Shown: piece after piece, positions 38,851 to 49,261 of the stretch
Position numbering within the stretch: the first letter of the stretch is position 1
Layout: every line of letters begins with the position of its first letter
Source: Flammeovirgaceae bacterium
GTDB lineage: Bacteria > Bacteroidota > Bacteroidia > Cytophagales > Cyclobacteriaceae
Direction of reading: 5' to 3'
NCBI GenBank assembly: GCA_027487845.1
Contig: JAIYCV010000041.1
Coordinates: 1 to 64,000 of the forward strand
DNA length: 64,000 nucleotides
Program-made: the position numbers and the translations under genes
The notes under the pieces: model-generated
The model's input: only the letters and a program-made list of their open reading frames with translations
Database searches by the model: none
Told to the model about the DNA's origin: nothing

Positions 38851-41333
38851 AAAGGATAGCCAATTCCTATGTTATAAATAACTGGCTCCCTTTCCACGCC
38901 ATACGGGCCTACGAAACTCACTCGATTTAAAATAAATTTATCTCCTGGCTTTCTGGCCGGATCGTATGCTTTAATGCCAACGTCCAGCCGAAGCACTAAA
39001 AATGAAAAATCAAACCGCAAACCAAACCCAGTGCCCACTCCAAAGTCTTTATAGAATTGGTCTGCTTTAAACTTGGTATCACCCGTCCATTCTGCTGAAT
39101 TTGGACTTGTTGATTTCTCAAGTTCAGTAAAAGACCATACGTTTCCTGCGTCAACAAATAACGCCCCGCTTACAAAGCCAAACAGTTTTTTCCTTAGCTC
39201 AAGACTACCTTCTAGTAAAATTTCACCAGGTCGTTCGAATTGATAATTGAAAAGCCCATTTCCTTGTGGGTTGTCGCTCAGATTGGGAGGGTAGGAGCCC
39301 ACCCCAAGCCTCCTTGGTCTCCACGCGCGCACGCTGTTGCTCCCTCCCGCAAAAAAATACTTTTCATATGGCAGCGCATTGTTTTCACTGTAGGCGTAGC
39401 CAATCCCCGAGTTAAACCGATAAGCAATAGTTGTGTTTCTATCAATTATTTTGTTCCATCTCAAATCTACATTGATTCGAACGAACTTAAACAACTCAAG
39501 GCCTTCGTTGCTGATCCAGGTGGGCGTATAAATATTAAACAACGAGCCGCCTCCCTCTACCTGAGCTCTAAGAAAAAATGAACTTCTGTTGTTGTTTCCA
39601 TAATTGTTAGGGTTATAGGTTACAGCGAATATGGTACTACTCACAAAAGAGGGTTTGAAAGAGTTTATTAAATTGTTGCCCTGCGCTTTTAAGGTATCTA
39701 ACCTTTTTTGAAAATCCTCAGCAATAGTTGATCTGATAATACTAAGACTGGTTAACGTCAATGAATACTGAAGTGTTTTTTTATTTTGCCATGTGTAGGT
39801 ATTTGAGATGGTGGTTATCGATCGCTGATATTCCGGCCTCGCGGTATAGGTGTAGCCCGCCTGAAGTCTCGTTTTTGGATTGTATTTGCCAAGGTGAAAT
39901 CCAGTTTCTGCTCGAAGGGGAAATAAAAACTGTGGAAAGGTTAGGTTACCATTTATACTCGCTTCTGTGCTCTTATAAATATTTCCTTTATCAGTGGCTG
40001 ATGCAACGCCCTCAAAGCCAAATCTGCCATTAAGATCAAAAGTTTCAAGGCCGTGAAAAACATTCCGCCATTTGAAATTCATGTTGTAATAGGGGCCTGG
40101 GTATCCTTGTGTAACAGTTACGCCAGCTTCGTTGGTTAATGAATATTTATCGAGCGGGCTTGTATAAATATTAGCGATCACTCTAGAATTCGTAGTGTCA
40201 TAGTTAATATTTACGAACTTAAAATTGTCCAAATTTGCGAGCAGCCGCTGTGTATTTATAGTATTAGTTCTGCTGTACAGGCTATCTTTATAAACGAAAA
40301 TCCGTTGGCCTAATATCTTTTTGCTATAAATGTCTTTTGATTGATTGAACGTTATATTTCTATAAACTTTTGAGAACCGTTTTGCGGAGCCGACATTTGT
40401 TCCAGCATCTGCGGTAAATAGCACGGAATCAATTTTAAATTGCTTATGATTATTTCGTTTTTCTCCCAACTTGATTTCAAGGCGAAATGCAATCTTTTGT
40501 GAAGATCGAAAAGCAGTGTCTATATCATAGCTAATATATTGACGGCTAAAATCATAAAAACCTTTGTCTTTCAAAAATAAGTCGATGCGCTCTCGTTCCT
40601 TTGTTAGAATGTCTTGATCAAATTGGTGGTGATTCTTGATTAGACTATTGGCAGTGTCGGATAGAATTATTTTATAAACAATGGTATCTCGAATTTTATA
40701 AATAACAGTGTCGTAGAAATAGGCTTTTCCAGGTTTGATTGTATAGCTAACTCGGGCAATTTTTTTGACCTTTTTTACTTTGAAGGACGCACTCCCTTGA
40801 AAGTATCCTTTATTGTGAAGGTAAATGGTGAACTTGTCAATCGTGGCTAGCGTGTTTAAAGAATCAAAAACCGAAACTTTTTCTCCCCATTGCATTCTTT
40901 TGTTTCCAAATTCGATTTTTTTACTGAGCGCATCTATTTTTTTTTGCTTCTTAAACTGAAGTGCTGCTTTTCTTTTTGCAGTAGAAGCAGTTTCAATACG
41001 TTTATTAAACTGCCGTTCCAATGTATCTCTTCCCGCTATAAATTTATCGCGATCATAGTTTCGTTCGCCCCAATAGTACATCCAAACAAGCCAGTTGATC
41101 GGGAAAATAAAAAGACGTCTGTTTGTTTTTTGAATATATTGACTTTTAAGTGGCTCGGCATTGAATCCTTTGGGTGCATGAATAGTTTGACTAACCAAGA
41201 GTTTTTCGTTTTTGGCTAAATAGCGCGTACCAAGGCAGCCCGAAAATAGAATGCAGGAAAGCAGTAAGAACAGAATATTTTTGCCTTTATTTACCAAATT
41301 GGCTATGATCTCAAAATCGAAACTTAAGTACAT
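38847..41333 (-). CDS. BamA/TamA-family outer membrane assembly lipoprotein (TamL-like)
   Basis: LFSGC lipobox, POTRA-like repeats, C-terminal beta-barrel FFAGGSNSVRAWRPRRLG. Confidence 0.9.
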   Translation of the reverse strand: MYLSFDFEIIANLVNKGKNILFLLLSCILFSGCLGTRYLAKNEKLLVSQTIHAPKGFNAEPLKSQYIQKTNRRLFIFPINWLVWMYYWGERNYDRDKFIAGRDTLERQFNKRIETASTAKRKAALQFKKQKKIDALSKKIEFGNKRMQWGEKVSVFDSLNTLATIDKFTIYLHNKGYFQGSASFKVKKVKKIARVSYTIKPGKAYFYDTVIYKIRDTIVYKIILSDTANSLIKNHHQFDQDILTKERERIDLFLKDKGFYDFSRQYISYDIDTAFRSSQKIAFRLEIKLGEKRNNHKQFKIDSVLFTADAGTNVGSAKRFSKVYRNITFNQSKDIYSKKILGQRIFVYKDSLYSRTNTINTQRLLANLDNFKFVNINYDTTNSRVIANIYTSPLDKYSLTNEAGVTVTQGYPGPYYNMNFKWRNVFHGLETFDLNGRFGFEGVASATDKGNIYKSTEASINGNLTFPQFLFPLRAETGFHLGKYNPKTRLQAGYTYTARPEYQRSITTISNTYTWQNKKTLQYSLTLTSLSIIRSTIAEDFQKRLDTLKAQGNNLINSFKPSFVSSTIFAVTYNPNNYGNNNRSSFFLRAQVEGGGSLFNIYTPTWISNEGLELFKFVRINVDLRWNKIIDRNTTIAYRFNSGIGYAYSENNALPYEKYFFAGGSNSVRAWRPRRLGVGSYPPNLSDNPQGNGLFNYQFERPGEILLEGSLELRKKLFGFVSGALFVDAGNVWSFTELEKSTSPNSAEWTGDTKFKADQFYKDFGVGTGFGLRFDFSFLVLRLDVGIKAYDPARKPGDKFILNRVSFVGPYGVEREPVIYNIGIGYPF

Positions 41334-42042
41334 TAAATCGTTGCAAGTAAAGAAATACCGAAACGAGGAGCAACGCTTCCTAGTAGAAGGAGCAAAAAGT
41401 GTAAAAGAAATTCTTCATTCTGACTACGAGGTAGAATTGATAGTGGGCGTGCCTCATTTCTTGTCTCAAATAAGTACCCTCTACAAGGCTGAGTTGGTTG
41501 AGTGTTCAGAAAAGGAGCTGTCATCTATTGGAACTTTTCAATTTAATGAAACAGCTATTGCTATAGCCAAAATGAAGCCAAATAAAAAACCAATTTTAAC
41601 ACATAACGAGTTGCTTTTGGGGTTAGATGATATTCGTGATCCAGGAAATTTGGGTACTATCATACGCATTGCTGATTGGTATGGAATAAAAAATATCATT
41701 GCATCTGAAAATACTACTGATTTTTATAGTCCAAAGGTAGTGACTTCTTCAATGGGTTCGTTTACTCGCATAAACATGTATTACACCCACCTTTCGAATT
41801 TTTTAAGTAATTCTAATAGGGTTGCTTATGGAGCATTTTTGGATGGAGAAGACGTTCATAACATAGACATTGAACCAAATTCTGTTTTGGTAATAGGCAA
41901 TGAATCAAATGGAATTTCGGAAGAGGTCGAATCAGTTATTGATCGAAGAATTACCATTCCGAGGTATGGAAAAGCGGAATCGTTAAACGCTGGCGTTGCT
42001 ACAGCGATAATCTTAGATAATTTAGTAAGGCTACAAAAATGA
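41308..42042 (+). CDS. TrmH/SpoU family RNA methyltransferase (ORF extends to 41251)
   Basis: LDDIRDPGNLGTIIRIADWYGI, IGNESNGIS, SLNAGVATAI. Confidence 0.95.
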   Translation: MSKSKLKYIKSLQVKKYRNEEQRFLVEGAKSVKEILHSDYEVELIVGVPHFLSQISTLYKAELVECSEKELSSIGTFQFNETAIAIAKMKPNKKPILTHNELLLGLDDIRDPGNLGTIIRIADWYGIKNIIASENTTDFYSPKVVTSSMGSFTRINMYYTHLSNFLSNSNRVAYGAFLDGEDVHNIDIEPNSVLVIGNESNGISEEVESVIDRRITIPRYGKAESLNAGVATAIILDNLVRLQK

Positions 42043-42819
42043 ATTACTTTCGCTGGCAGATTCCTCAGCAATTTTTTCCGCATTTTCTTTGCCAAGAAAT
42101 TGGTTTATTAAATAATGCCCAAAATAAATCAAAGGAGTGAGGAGTATTGCTACACAAAATTTGTAAATATAATTTGTAAAGCCAATAGCCATAATTTGGG
42201 TGTTGCTGAATGTACCATAAAAGGCAATAAACAACACTACGAAGCTATCAATAAATTGAGAAACTAGTGTAGAACCGGTAGCCCGAAGCCATAGCATTTT
42301 ATTGCCTGTCAATTTGCGCATCTTATGAAACACAAATACATCTACCAATTGCCCCAATAGAAAGGCAGCCAGTGAACCAATAATTATTCGTTGGCCTTGC
42401 CCAAATATTTTGTTGAACGCAAAATCCATGTTAAAGTAATTACCAGCCAAATCTTTATTGTTAGCATCTTGCCACCATTGAGCGGGCGGTAACTTCATGG
42501 TAATAAAAATGACTACAAAAGCATAGGCGATTAGGCCAGCAGTCAGGTAACTAATTCTCTTTACACCAGGCTTGCCAAAGTATTCATTGATTAGATCTGA
42601 GGTAATAAATACAACGGGCCATATTACAGCACCTGCGGTAAGATTAAAATCCATCTCAAAGCCAAACATATTTAAATGAGCTGGCTGAAGGCCTAGCGTG
42701 CCCTCTCCTGAGAAAATTTTAACACCTATCATTTCTGCAACGATCGCATTGGTTAAAAATATTCCACTCAAAATGATGAAGAGCCTGTTTTTCTTTTGAT
42801 TTAATGCTAAGTCCATCAT
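42031..42819 (-). CDS. Queuosine precursor transporter (YhhQ/VUT family)
   Basis: WPVVFITSDLINEYFG, AFLLGQLVDVFVF, TLVSQFIDSFVV. Confidence 0.93.
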   Translation of the reverse strand: MMDLALNQKKNRLFIILSGIFLTNAIVAEMIGVKIFSGEGTLGLQPAHLNMFGFEMDFNLTAGAVIWPVVFITSDLINEYFGKPGVKRISYLTAGLIAYAFVVIFITMKLPPAQWWQDANNKDLAGNYFNMDFAFNKIFGQGQRIIIGSLAAFLLGQLVDVFVFHKMRKLTGNKMLWLRATGSTLVSQFIDSFVVLFIAFYGTFSNTQIMAIGFTNYIYKFCVAILLTPLIYFGHYLINQFLGKENAEKIAEESASESNSFL

Positions 42820-43730
42820 AGCGATATTTTAAAAGTTTGTCCTTCCACAGCAAGCGAAGTGTTGGGGAATATATTTTGCGCCTCTTTCAACATTGGTTCA
42901 AGATCTCGGTAGCGCGCAGAGAAATGCCCTATAATCAACTCTGTGGTGTTAGATTGAATTGCGATATGGGCAGCATCCGCAGTGGTGCTATGAAAAGTTT
43001 CGATTGCTTTCTTCTTTTCGTCTTGCATGAATGTAGCTTCATGATATAAAAGGTCAACCCCCTCAATTTGTTTTGCGATTTCTAAATTAAACGAAGTGTC
43101 AGAACAGTAGGCATAAGACCGTGATCGGGGAGGAGGGAGCGTCAACTCCTCATTTTTATAAAGCAGTGTTCCACGGTCGTCAAAAATGTCTTTGCCTTCT
43201 TTTAACGCAATTAGCTGTTGGAGGAGAATACCTGCTGGTAGTCTGTCTTTGTTAATTTTTCGTTGCTTTGTTTTTTCTTGTATCAAAAAGCCTGAGCAAG
43301 CGATTCGATGATAGAGTGGAATGCTTTTAACGGTGAGCGCATCATCTTCATAAATTGTTTCTGCGTTTTCCGGTTTAATGGTATGGAAAACAAGATGGTA
43401 GCTCAGCGTTGAGTTAGAATATTTAAGCTGCGCTATAATGATTTCGTCTAAACCCTTAAAAGCATGAATATGAAGCTCTGATCCTCTCTTTTGCAGATGC
43501 ATAGAAAAGAGCAAACCCATCAATCCAAGAAAATGGTCGCCATGCAAGTGGCTTATAAAAATCCGCTGAATCTTATGAATGGGAATCTGAAATCTCGATA
43601 GCTGCATTTGAGCACCCTCCCCGCAGTCTATCAAAAAAAACCTATTTGCAACCTGTATGTATTGGCAAGAAGGAAACCGACCATAAGCAGGAATTGCCCC
43701 ACTTGAACCAAGTATGGTTATTTCAAACAA
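42816..43730 (-). CDS. rnz: Ribonuclease Z
   Basis: SHLHGDHFLGLMGLLFSM; YHEATF; GHFSARY. Confidence 0.96.
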   Translation of the reverse strand: MFEITILGSSGAIPAYGRFPSCQYIQVANRFFLIDCGEGAQMQLSRFQIPIHKIQRIFISHLHGDHFLGLMGLLFSMHLQKRGSELHIHAFKGLDEIIIAQLKYSNSTLSYHLVFHTIKPENAETIYEDDALTVKSIPLYHRIACSGFLIQEKTKQRKINKDRLPAGILLQQLIALKEGKDIFDDRGTLLYKNEELTLPPPRSRSYAYCSDTSFNLEIAKQIEGVDLLYHEATFMQDEKKKAIETFHSTTADAAHIAIQSNTTELIIGHFSARYRDLEPMLKEAQNIFPNTSLAVEGQTFKISL

Positions 43731-43773
43731 TTGATTTTATCGATTGCGTAATTATTAGCTTTCAAGCTGGCTT

Positions 43774-44148
43774 CTATTCGCCATCTTTTAAATCCTTTTC
43801 AATCTCGTGCATAAAAACCGCATCGATTGCTTCATCGGCAGTAGGCAGAATATTGAGTACGCTGTCCAGTTGTGAAATCTTTATCAATTTCATCGTGTGG
43901 TCTGAAAGACTCGCCAAAATAAAGATACCGCCATCTTCTTGCAGTATTCTATTACCAACTAAAAGCGCACTTAGGCCAGAAGAATCAGTATATTTTACCT
44001 CCGATAGATCGAGAATGATATTTAAAACTCCTTCGGCATGAAGGGTAATCATTTCTGACTTTAAATTAGGAGCAATGCTTGAGTCCAGCTTCTCCTCGTG
44101 CAATCTCAATAAACTATATTTTTCCTGCTTGTCGATCGTGTATTTCAT
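43774..44148 (-). CDS. STAS domain protein (anti-anti-sigma factor-like)
   Basis: LDLSEVKYTDSSGLSALLVG. Confidence 0.92.
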   Translation of the reverse strand: MKYTIDKQEKYSLLRLHEEKLDSSIAPNLKSEMITLHAEGVLNIILDLSEVKYTDSSGLSALLVGNRILQEDGGIFILASLSDHTMKLIKISQLDSVLNILPTADEAIDAVFMHEIEKDLKDGE

Positions 44149-44223
44149 TTCTCAGTAGATTAAAAGTTGAAAGTTAGTAGTAATTTTCAGAATTTAAGAA
44201 TCAAAATTCAAAGTTCAACGATC

Positions 44224-45177
44224 TCATTTTTTGCTATTTGTAATTGCCTGAACGATGGCTGCTTCAATGCGTTCGGTCAACTTATCGTAATTGATATCAT
44301 CAAGACTTTCTCCGCTAACTTTGGCGTATAGTTCTTTGTATCGATCGGAAATAGAGCCTACAATTTCGTCTGTCATTTCTGGCACTTTTTGTCCTTCCTT
44401 ACCCTGAAATCCATTTTCAATAAGCCATTGGCGAACAAATTCTTTTGATAGCTGCTTTTGAATTTCGCCCTTTCGTTGCCTCTCTTCGTAGCCATCTAGG
44501 TAAAAATAGCGCGAAGAATCGGGAGTGTGGACTTCATCTATTAAATAAATTGTCCCTTTATGTGTTCCGAACTCATATTTAGTGTCAACCAAAATCAATC
44601 CTCGTTCCGCGGCCATTTCGTTACCCTTTTGGTAAAGTGCCAACGCATACTTTTCCATTAAACTGTAATCTGCCTCCGATACAAGCCCCCTCGATAAAAT
44701 CTCTTTTTTGCTTATATCTTCATCGTGACCCACCTTGGCTTTAGTGGTAGGTGTTATGATTGGGTTAGGCAGTCGATCGTTTTCTTTTAAGCCCTCTGGT
44801 AATGGAACTCCGCACAATACCCTCTTTCCTAATTTGTATTCGCGGGCGGCATGCCCAGCTAAATATCCGCGCACTACCATCTCCACAGGAAAAGGCTCAC
44901 ACTGAAAGCCAATGGTAACATTCGGATCGGGCGTGCTGATCACCCAATTTTGGGCGATTTCTTTTGTCGCTTTTAAATTAATAGCGGCAATTTGGTTGAG
45001 CACCCTTCCTTTGTCAGGAATGGCTTTTGGCAGCACCACGTCAAAAGCTGAAATGCGATCAGTGGCTACCATTGCCATTACATCACCAAAATAGTAAACA
45101 TCTCTCACCTTGCCACGGTAGAAGCCGGTTTGCCCTGCGAATTTGAAATTGGTCTCTTTTATTGATTGCATTGCCAT
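44224..45177 (-). CDS. purC: SAICAR synthase
   Basis: [25 protein letters not shown]. Confidence 0.97.
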   Translation of the reverse strand: MAMQSIKETNFKFAGQTGFYRGKVRDVYYFGDVMAMVATDRISAFDVVLPKAIPDKGRVLNQIAAINLKATKEIAQNWVISTPDPNVTIGFQCEPFPVEMVVRGYLAGHAAREYKLGKRVLCGVPLPEGLKENDRLPNPIITPTTKAKVGHDEDISKKEILSRGLVSEADYSLMEKYALALYQKGNEMAAERGLILVDTKYEFGTHKGTIYLIDEVHTPDSSRYFYLDGYEERQRKGEIQKQLSKEFVRQWLIENGFQGKEGQKVPEMTDEIVGSISDRYKELYAKVSGESLDDINYDKLTERIEAAIVQAITNSKK

Positions 45178-45330
45178 TAAATTGCCGCAAAATAAGGAAA
45201 TCGTGATTGAAAGTTGAGATTTTGGCTACTTATTTAGCCCTCAAAAAAAGCAATTGCAAAACAAAGCCGTATAATCAAATTGAAAAAAGTCCAGATCTGA
45301 TTTGCTCATTCTTTTTCGTCTAGTAATCGC

Positions 45331-46230
45331 TCAGTTACTCTTCTTGTGGAAATTGTTTATTCGTCTTAGCTCATCAGAAGTTTCCATCGCCCCTCGTTTC
45401 GAGACGTGATCTCCATCTGGCGTAAAACAACTATCAGGTAGTGAAAGGTTTTGAAGATCAATAACTCTCAACTTATACAAAGTTAACAATTCTTTGTATT
45501 TGCTTGAATAAATGGCAGGGATTTTACTTTTGTAGAAAGAATGAAGTGGCGTGTTTAATAGGATCAACGTGATTTTTTTTGAGTTGCAAAGATCAATTAT
45601 TTTTTTTAAATAGAATAAGTTGATTTCCGAAAAATTGTTAAGCGATCCATCGGTAAAATATTGTGTTTGTAGTCTTTGTGTCATGGAAGTTTGAGAGGCC
45701 TCAGTGTTGGAAAAATCATTTGAATATCCAAAATCGGAAAAAAATTTTTTATCGTCAAATAATATCTCGTAACCAATTAATGAAACATCCTTGACGAAAG
45801 AATTCAGCGCCCATGCATTCCACAGAGCCAGTTGAAATTTCTCTTCGATTGGAACTATATAGAAATACTTCGGTGAAACACTCAAAGAATATTGACCGCA
45901 TATGTAGTCGTCATAGTAGCTTGATAAACTGTGATAACTAAAACCAAGATATATCTTTTCGATTTGTCGATTTTTTTTAATAACATTTGCTAGTTTGAAA
46001 TAAGAAAAATAGAACGACTCAGAAGCTGTTGAAATGTTTTTGCTGTTCGTTAGCAAACTATCAATAATAGCGCATTGAATATGAGAATCCCCGATGTAGA
46101 TTTCTCTGATACTTTGGTTGAGTTTGAACGCGACTGATTCAGAAATATAAGAGACTAATACCAAGCCAACGACAAAAACTATTAATGGCACATAAGTGAA
46201 CTTAATTATCTGTTGAATGAACTTTTTCAT
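45331..46230 (-). CDS. Hypothetical SGNH-like membrane-anchored protein paired with MBOAT
   Basis: IREIYIGDSHIQCAI; DSCFTPDGDHVSKRGA; directly downstream of MBOAT gene. Confidence 0.75.
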   Translation of the reverse strand: MKKFIQQIIKFTYVPLIVFVVGLVLVSYISESVAFKLNQSIREIYIGDSHIQCAIIDSLLTNSKNISTASESFYFSYFKLANVIKKNRQIEKIYLGFSYHSLSSYYDDYICGQYSLSVSPKYFYIVPIEEKFQLALWNAWALNSFVKDVSLIGYEILFDDKKFFSDFGYSNDFSNTEASQTSMTQRLQTQYFTDGSLNNFSEINLFYLKKIIDLCNSKKITLILLNTPLHSFYKSKIPAIYSSKYKELLTLYKLRVIDLQNLSLPDSCFTPDGDHVSKRGAMETSDELRRINNFHKKSN

Positions 46231-46236
46231 GTGTAT

Positions 46237-47685
46237 TTAAAACTGAAAGTAGATGAAATTTTGCTCTTTACCAGAGAAACAAAAAATAAGTACGATAAGG
46301 GAGTAATAAAATGTCCAACGTAGTTTTTTATTCCAGTTTACACCCATTTTTTCTAACGCGTATTTTTCTTCTCTTCCAATCCACTCAATCCCTATAAAAA
46401 ATGCGATAATGAAGACTAATAAAAAGGCATCGCTACGGCCTGCAAAGTAAGGTATAGTAAAAAATGATCTGGAAAAAATTTCAGATATATAGTCAACCGC
46501 ATGTTTAACGTTATTAGCGCGAAAAAAAATCCAAGCAAAAACTGTTAAACAAAAAGTGATTGCAATTGAGAACGATTCTTTTATTCGAGGTAATTGTCTA
46601 CCCTTTGCCACAATTTCAAGATTATTTCGGTTTGTACCGAAGATCACTGATGGCATGACAAAAAGAGCGTTCAACAATCCCCAAACAATAAAAGTCCAGT
46701 TCGCTCCGTGCCAAAACCCGCTCACCAAGAATATTATCAGTGTATTCCTAATTTTCTGCCATGTATTGCCTCTGCTGCCTCCGAGCGGAATGTACAGATA
46801 ATCTCGAAACCAAGTGGAAAGAGATATATGCCAACGCCTCCAAAATTCCGCCATATCTCGCGAAAAATAAGGGAAGGCAAAATTTCTTAATAATTCAATT
46901 CCGAAGAGGCGAGCTGTTCCCAATGCAATGTCGGAGTAACCCGAAAAATCACCGTAAATTTGAAATGAAAAGAAAATTGCCCCTAATACTAGGGTACTTC
47001 CGGTATAGTTTTCCGAATTATTGAAAATTAAATTTGCGTACTCAGCACATTGATCCGCAATAACGATCTTCTTGAATAGTCCCCACAAAATTTGCCTTAA
47101 ACCGTCTACCGCTTGTGTGTAATTAAACAATCTTCTTTTTTTTACTTGAGGTAAGAGATGTGTTGCCCGCTCAATTGGACCGGCTACGAGCAAGGGAAAA
47201 AAGGCTACAAATAAAGAATAGTCAATAAAATTCTTCTCTGGCTTTATTCTGTCTTTGTAGATATCTATGATATACGAAAGACCATGAAAAGTGTAGAATG
47301 AGATTCCTACAGGCAGAATAACCTTGAGCGTCCACGGATTCAGGACTATTTTTAATCCACTTAATACATTTGTAAGTGAATCAATAAAAAAATTGTAGTA
47401 TTTAAAAACCCCTAGAAATCCTAAGTTAATCCCGATGCTTAACCAAAGCCAAATTTTTTTCGAGTGTTGATTATCAGTCTGAGATATTTGAATTCCAGAA
47501 AAATAATCTAGCAGTGTTGAGAATATGAGCAAAAATAGAAATCTCCAATCCCAATACAGATAAAAGAAATAGCTTGAAACAAGGAGTAATATATTTTGAA
47601 GTCGAGCATTTTTCTTTGGGCAAAGCCAATACAACAAAAAAACAACAGGTAAGAAAATGGCAAAATCGAGCGAATTAAAAAGCAT
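46237..47685 (-). CDS. MBOAT family O-acyltransferase
   Basis: FWRRWHISLSTWFRDYLYIPLGGSRG...SGFWHGANWTFIVWGLLN. Confidence 0.95.
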   Translation of the reverse strand: MLFNSLDFAIFLPVVFLLYWLCPKKNARLQNILLLVSSYFFYLYWDWRFLFLLIFSTLLDYFSGIQISQTDNQHSKKIWLWLSIGINLGFLGVFKYYNFFIDSLTNVLSGLKIVLNPWTLKVILPVGISFYTFHGLSYIIDIYKDRIKPEKNFIDYSLFVAFFPLLVAGPIERATHLLPQVKKRRLFNYTQAVDGLRQILWGLFKKIVIADQCAEYANLIFNNSENYTGSTLVLGAIFFSFQIYGDFSGYSDIALGTARLFGIELLRNFAFPYFSRDMAEFWRRWHISLSTWFRDYLYIPLGGSRGNTWQKIRNTLIIFLVSGFWHGANWTFIVWGLLNALFVMPSVIFGTNRNNLEIVAKGRQLPRIKESFSIAITFCLTVFAWIFFRANNVKHAVDYISEIFSRSFFTIPYFAGRSDAFLLVFIIAFFIGIEWIGREEKYALEKMGVNWNKKLRWTFYYSLIVLIFCFSGKEQNFIYFQF

Positions 47686-47804
47686 TTTGTTAGCTGACTT
47701 TTTTTGAACTTTTACTCGACTTATTCATTCTTACAATTTTTTAATTCAGAGCATTTTTTCGCGTTCACTGTAATGTCAGCTTAAAAAAGATATTCGCAAG
47801 CCCG

Positions 47805-47948
47805 CACCAAAATAATATACATCTTGCACCTTTCCTCGATAAAAGCTGGTTTGTCCCGCGAATTTAAAATTGGTTTCTTTGATTTATTGCATTGCCATTA
47901 AATGGCTGCAAAATAAGGAAATCGCGATTGAAAGTGTAGGGATTTTGT
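47805..47948 (-). pseudogene. Decayed purC 5' fragment plus its upstream region, reading [31 protein letters not shown]
   Basis: Aligns over ~140 bp with the true purC 5' end (45084-45225); in-frame stop at codon 5. Confidence 0.92.
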
Positions 47949-48007
47949 GTTGGCTTTTGATAATAGTTGTCTCTTATCTACAGAAGCATGCGGGTTATAA
48001 TGCGGTC

Positions 48008-49261
48008 TTAATTTTTTTGCAACGCCTTCCATTCTGCAATGAGTGCCCATGTATGCGCTTCGCAGCACCATTGAATTTGAAAAAGAGGCAGGGGAGCAAA
48101 TACATCGAGTATTGGGTTCTGAAGTGGTCTTAACAAGCTTGCAACAAAAAAAGAGTAGTTCTGAACTTCCCGCGAAGAAATGAGTGATTTAAAGTCAATT
48201 TTTGAACAATACGATTCCTTCAAACGGAACAAACTCGTTTCTAAAAGAACTGTATCAATCATGCTTAGTGTGTTATTAGACAAAAGTTTATAAATATCTT
48301 CGGTTATTTTATCTCGACATTGAACTAGCGCTGGAATATCAAATCGCGTAATCAAACGAACTATATGATAAATAATCAAGGGTGCTTTGGGGTAATAGCA
48401 AGCAACCGTAAAAGGGTTGAGCAGGTATTGGTTACTAAGCACGCATTGCTTGATGTATTGAATAGAATCATGGGCATGATCGTCTAACTCGAGGTCAAAG
48501 TATAATAAGCAGTACAATAGATTTGATAACGCGCAAGCATCAAATTCTGGGCGCATGTGTTCACCAAAGTAAGTTGAATAGGCTCTTAGCGAACGATATT
48601 CTGGAAAAGTATTTTTGATCGTTTTTTTGTATCCATTATAGTGTAACCTTAGCTTTTTCTGCAACCAGAAAGCATCTTCTGCCGAGCATCCGTTTGTTAA
48701 ATACACCAAGGCGGTGCAGTCAATATCATCGGCTAATTTTAATTTATTTAGTGGGTGTAAGATTTTACCATGAGGAAAATGATGATTCGGTTTTGTTTGA
48801 AAAAAATTGTAAGTTATTATTCCGTCTTTCGATTGGAAGGCTTGGTAATTTTACTTTTTCGCAAATCTGGTCTATTAATGTTATAGCTGAAGTTGAAAAT
48901 TGCTTTTGTTGAATATCTTGAAGCGTGAAAAGTGTAATTGCCGTGCAGAATACATTTGTATCAGGCCGCTGATACCCCCAATTAAACCCAAATTATGCAT
49001 TAGGGAATTTCAACCACCCTGTAAATTTTTGAAAATGAGCGCCTTGCAGCAAGTTTTATTCCAAACCTTTCTAATGCTATGCATTAGAACTTAAGTCATT
49101 GATTGATTCTCTTGAAGAAAAAAGTTATCAACATAGTCTAATGTATAATTTGGGTTAAAATTTCTACGGTAAGACTCAAATATTCCGGAAGGGAAATAGT
49201 TGCGGTTCGCAGTTTTTTGTAAGAGAACGATTTTTTCAATGATGTCGTCTATTGAATTCAT
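48008..49261 (-). pseudogene. Interrupted hypothetical gene: N-terminus MNSIDDIIEKIVLLQKTANRNYFPSGIFESYRRNFN (start 49261), element insertion, NWGYQRPDTNVFCTAITLFTLQ..., frameshift near 48765, C-terminal ORF 48008-48709
   Basis: Excising 48987-49154 plus one TTAAA rejoins RRNFN|WGYQRPD in frame; a second frameshift joins SSW to GKILHPLNKL. Confidence 0.88.
48982..49159. mobile_element. MITE-like element, 168 bp (48987-49154), 17-bp TIRs CCCAAATTATGCATTAG / CTAATGTATAATTTGGG, flanked by TTAAA target duplication
   Basis: TIRs match 16/17; TTAAA at 48982-48986 and 49155-49159; inserted in coding sequence. Confidence 0.88.

Noticed and set aside
47870-48133. 87-aa plus-strand ORF
   Set aside because: Overlaps the purC fossil and the pseudogene on the other strand; no coding evidence
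48900-49094. 64-aa ORF as a transposase remnant within the MITE
   Set aside because: Short, crosses TIR and host gene sequence, no transposase motif
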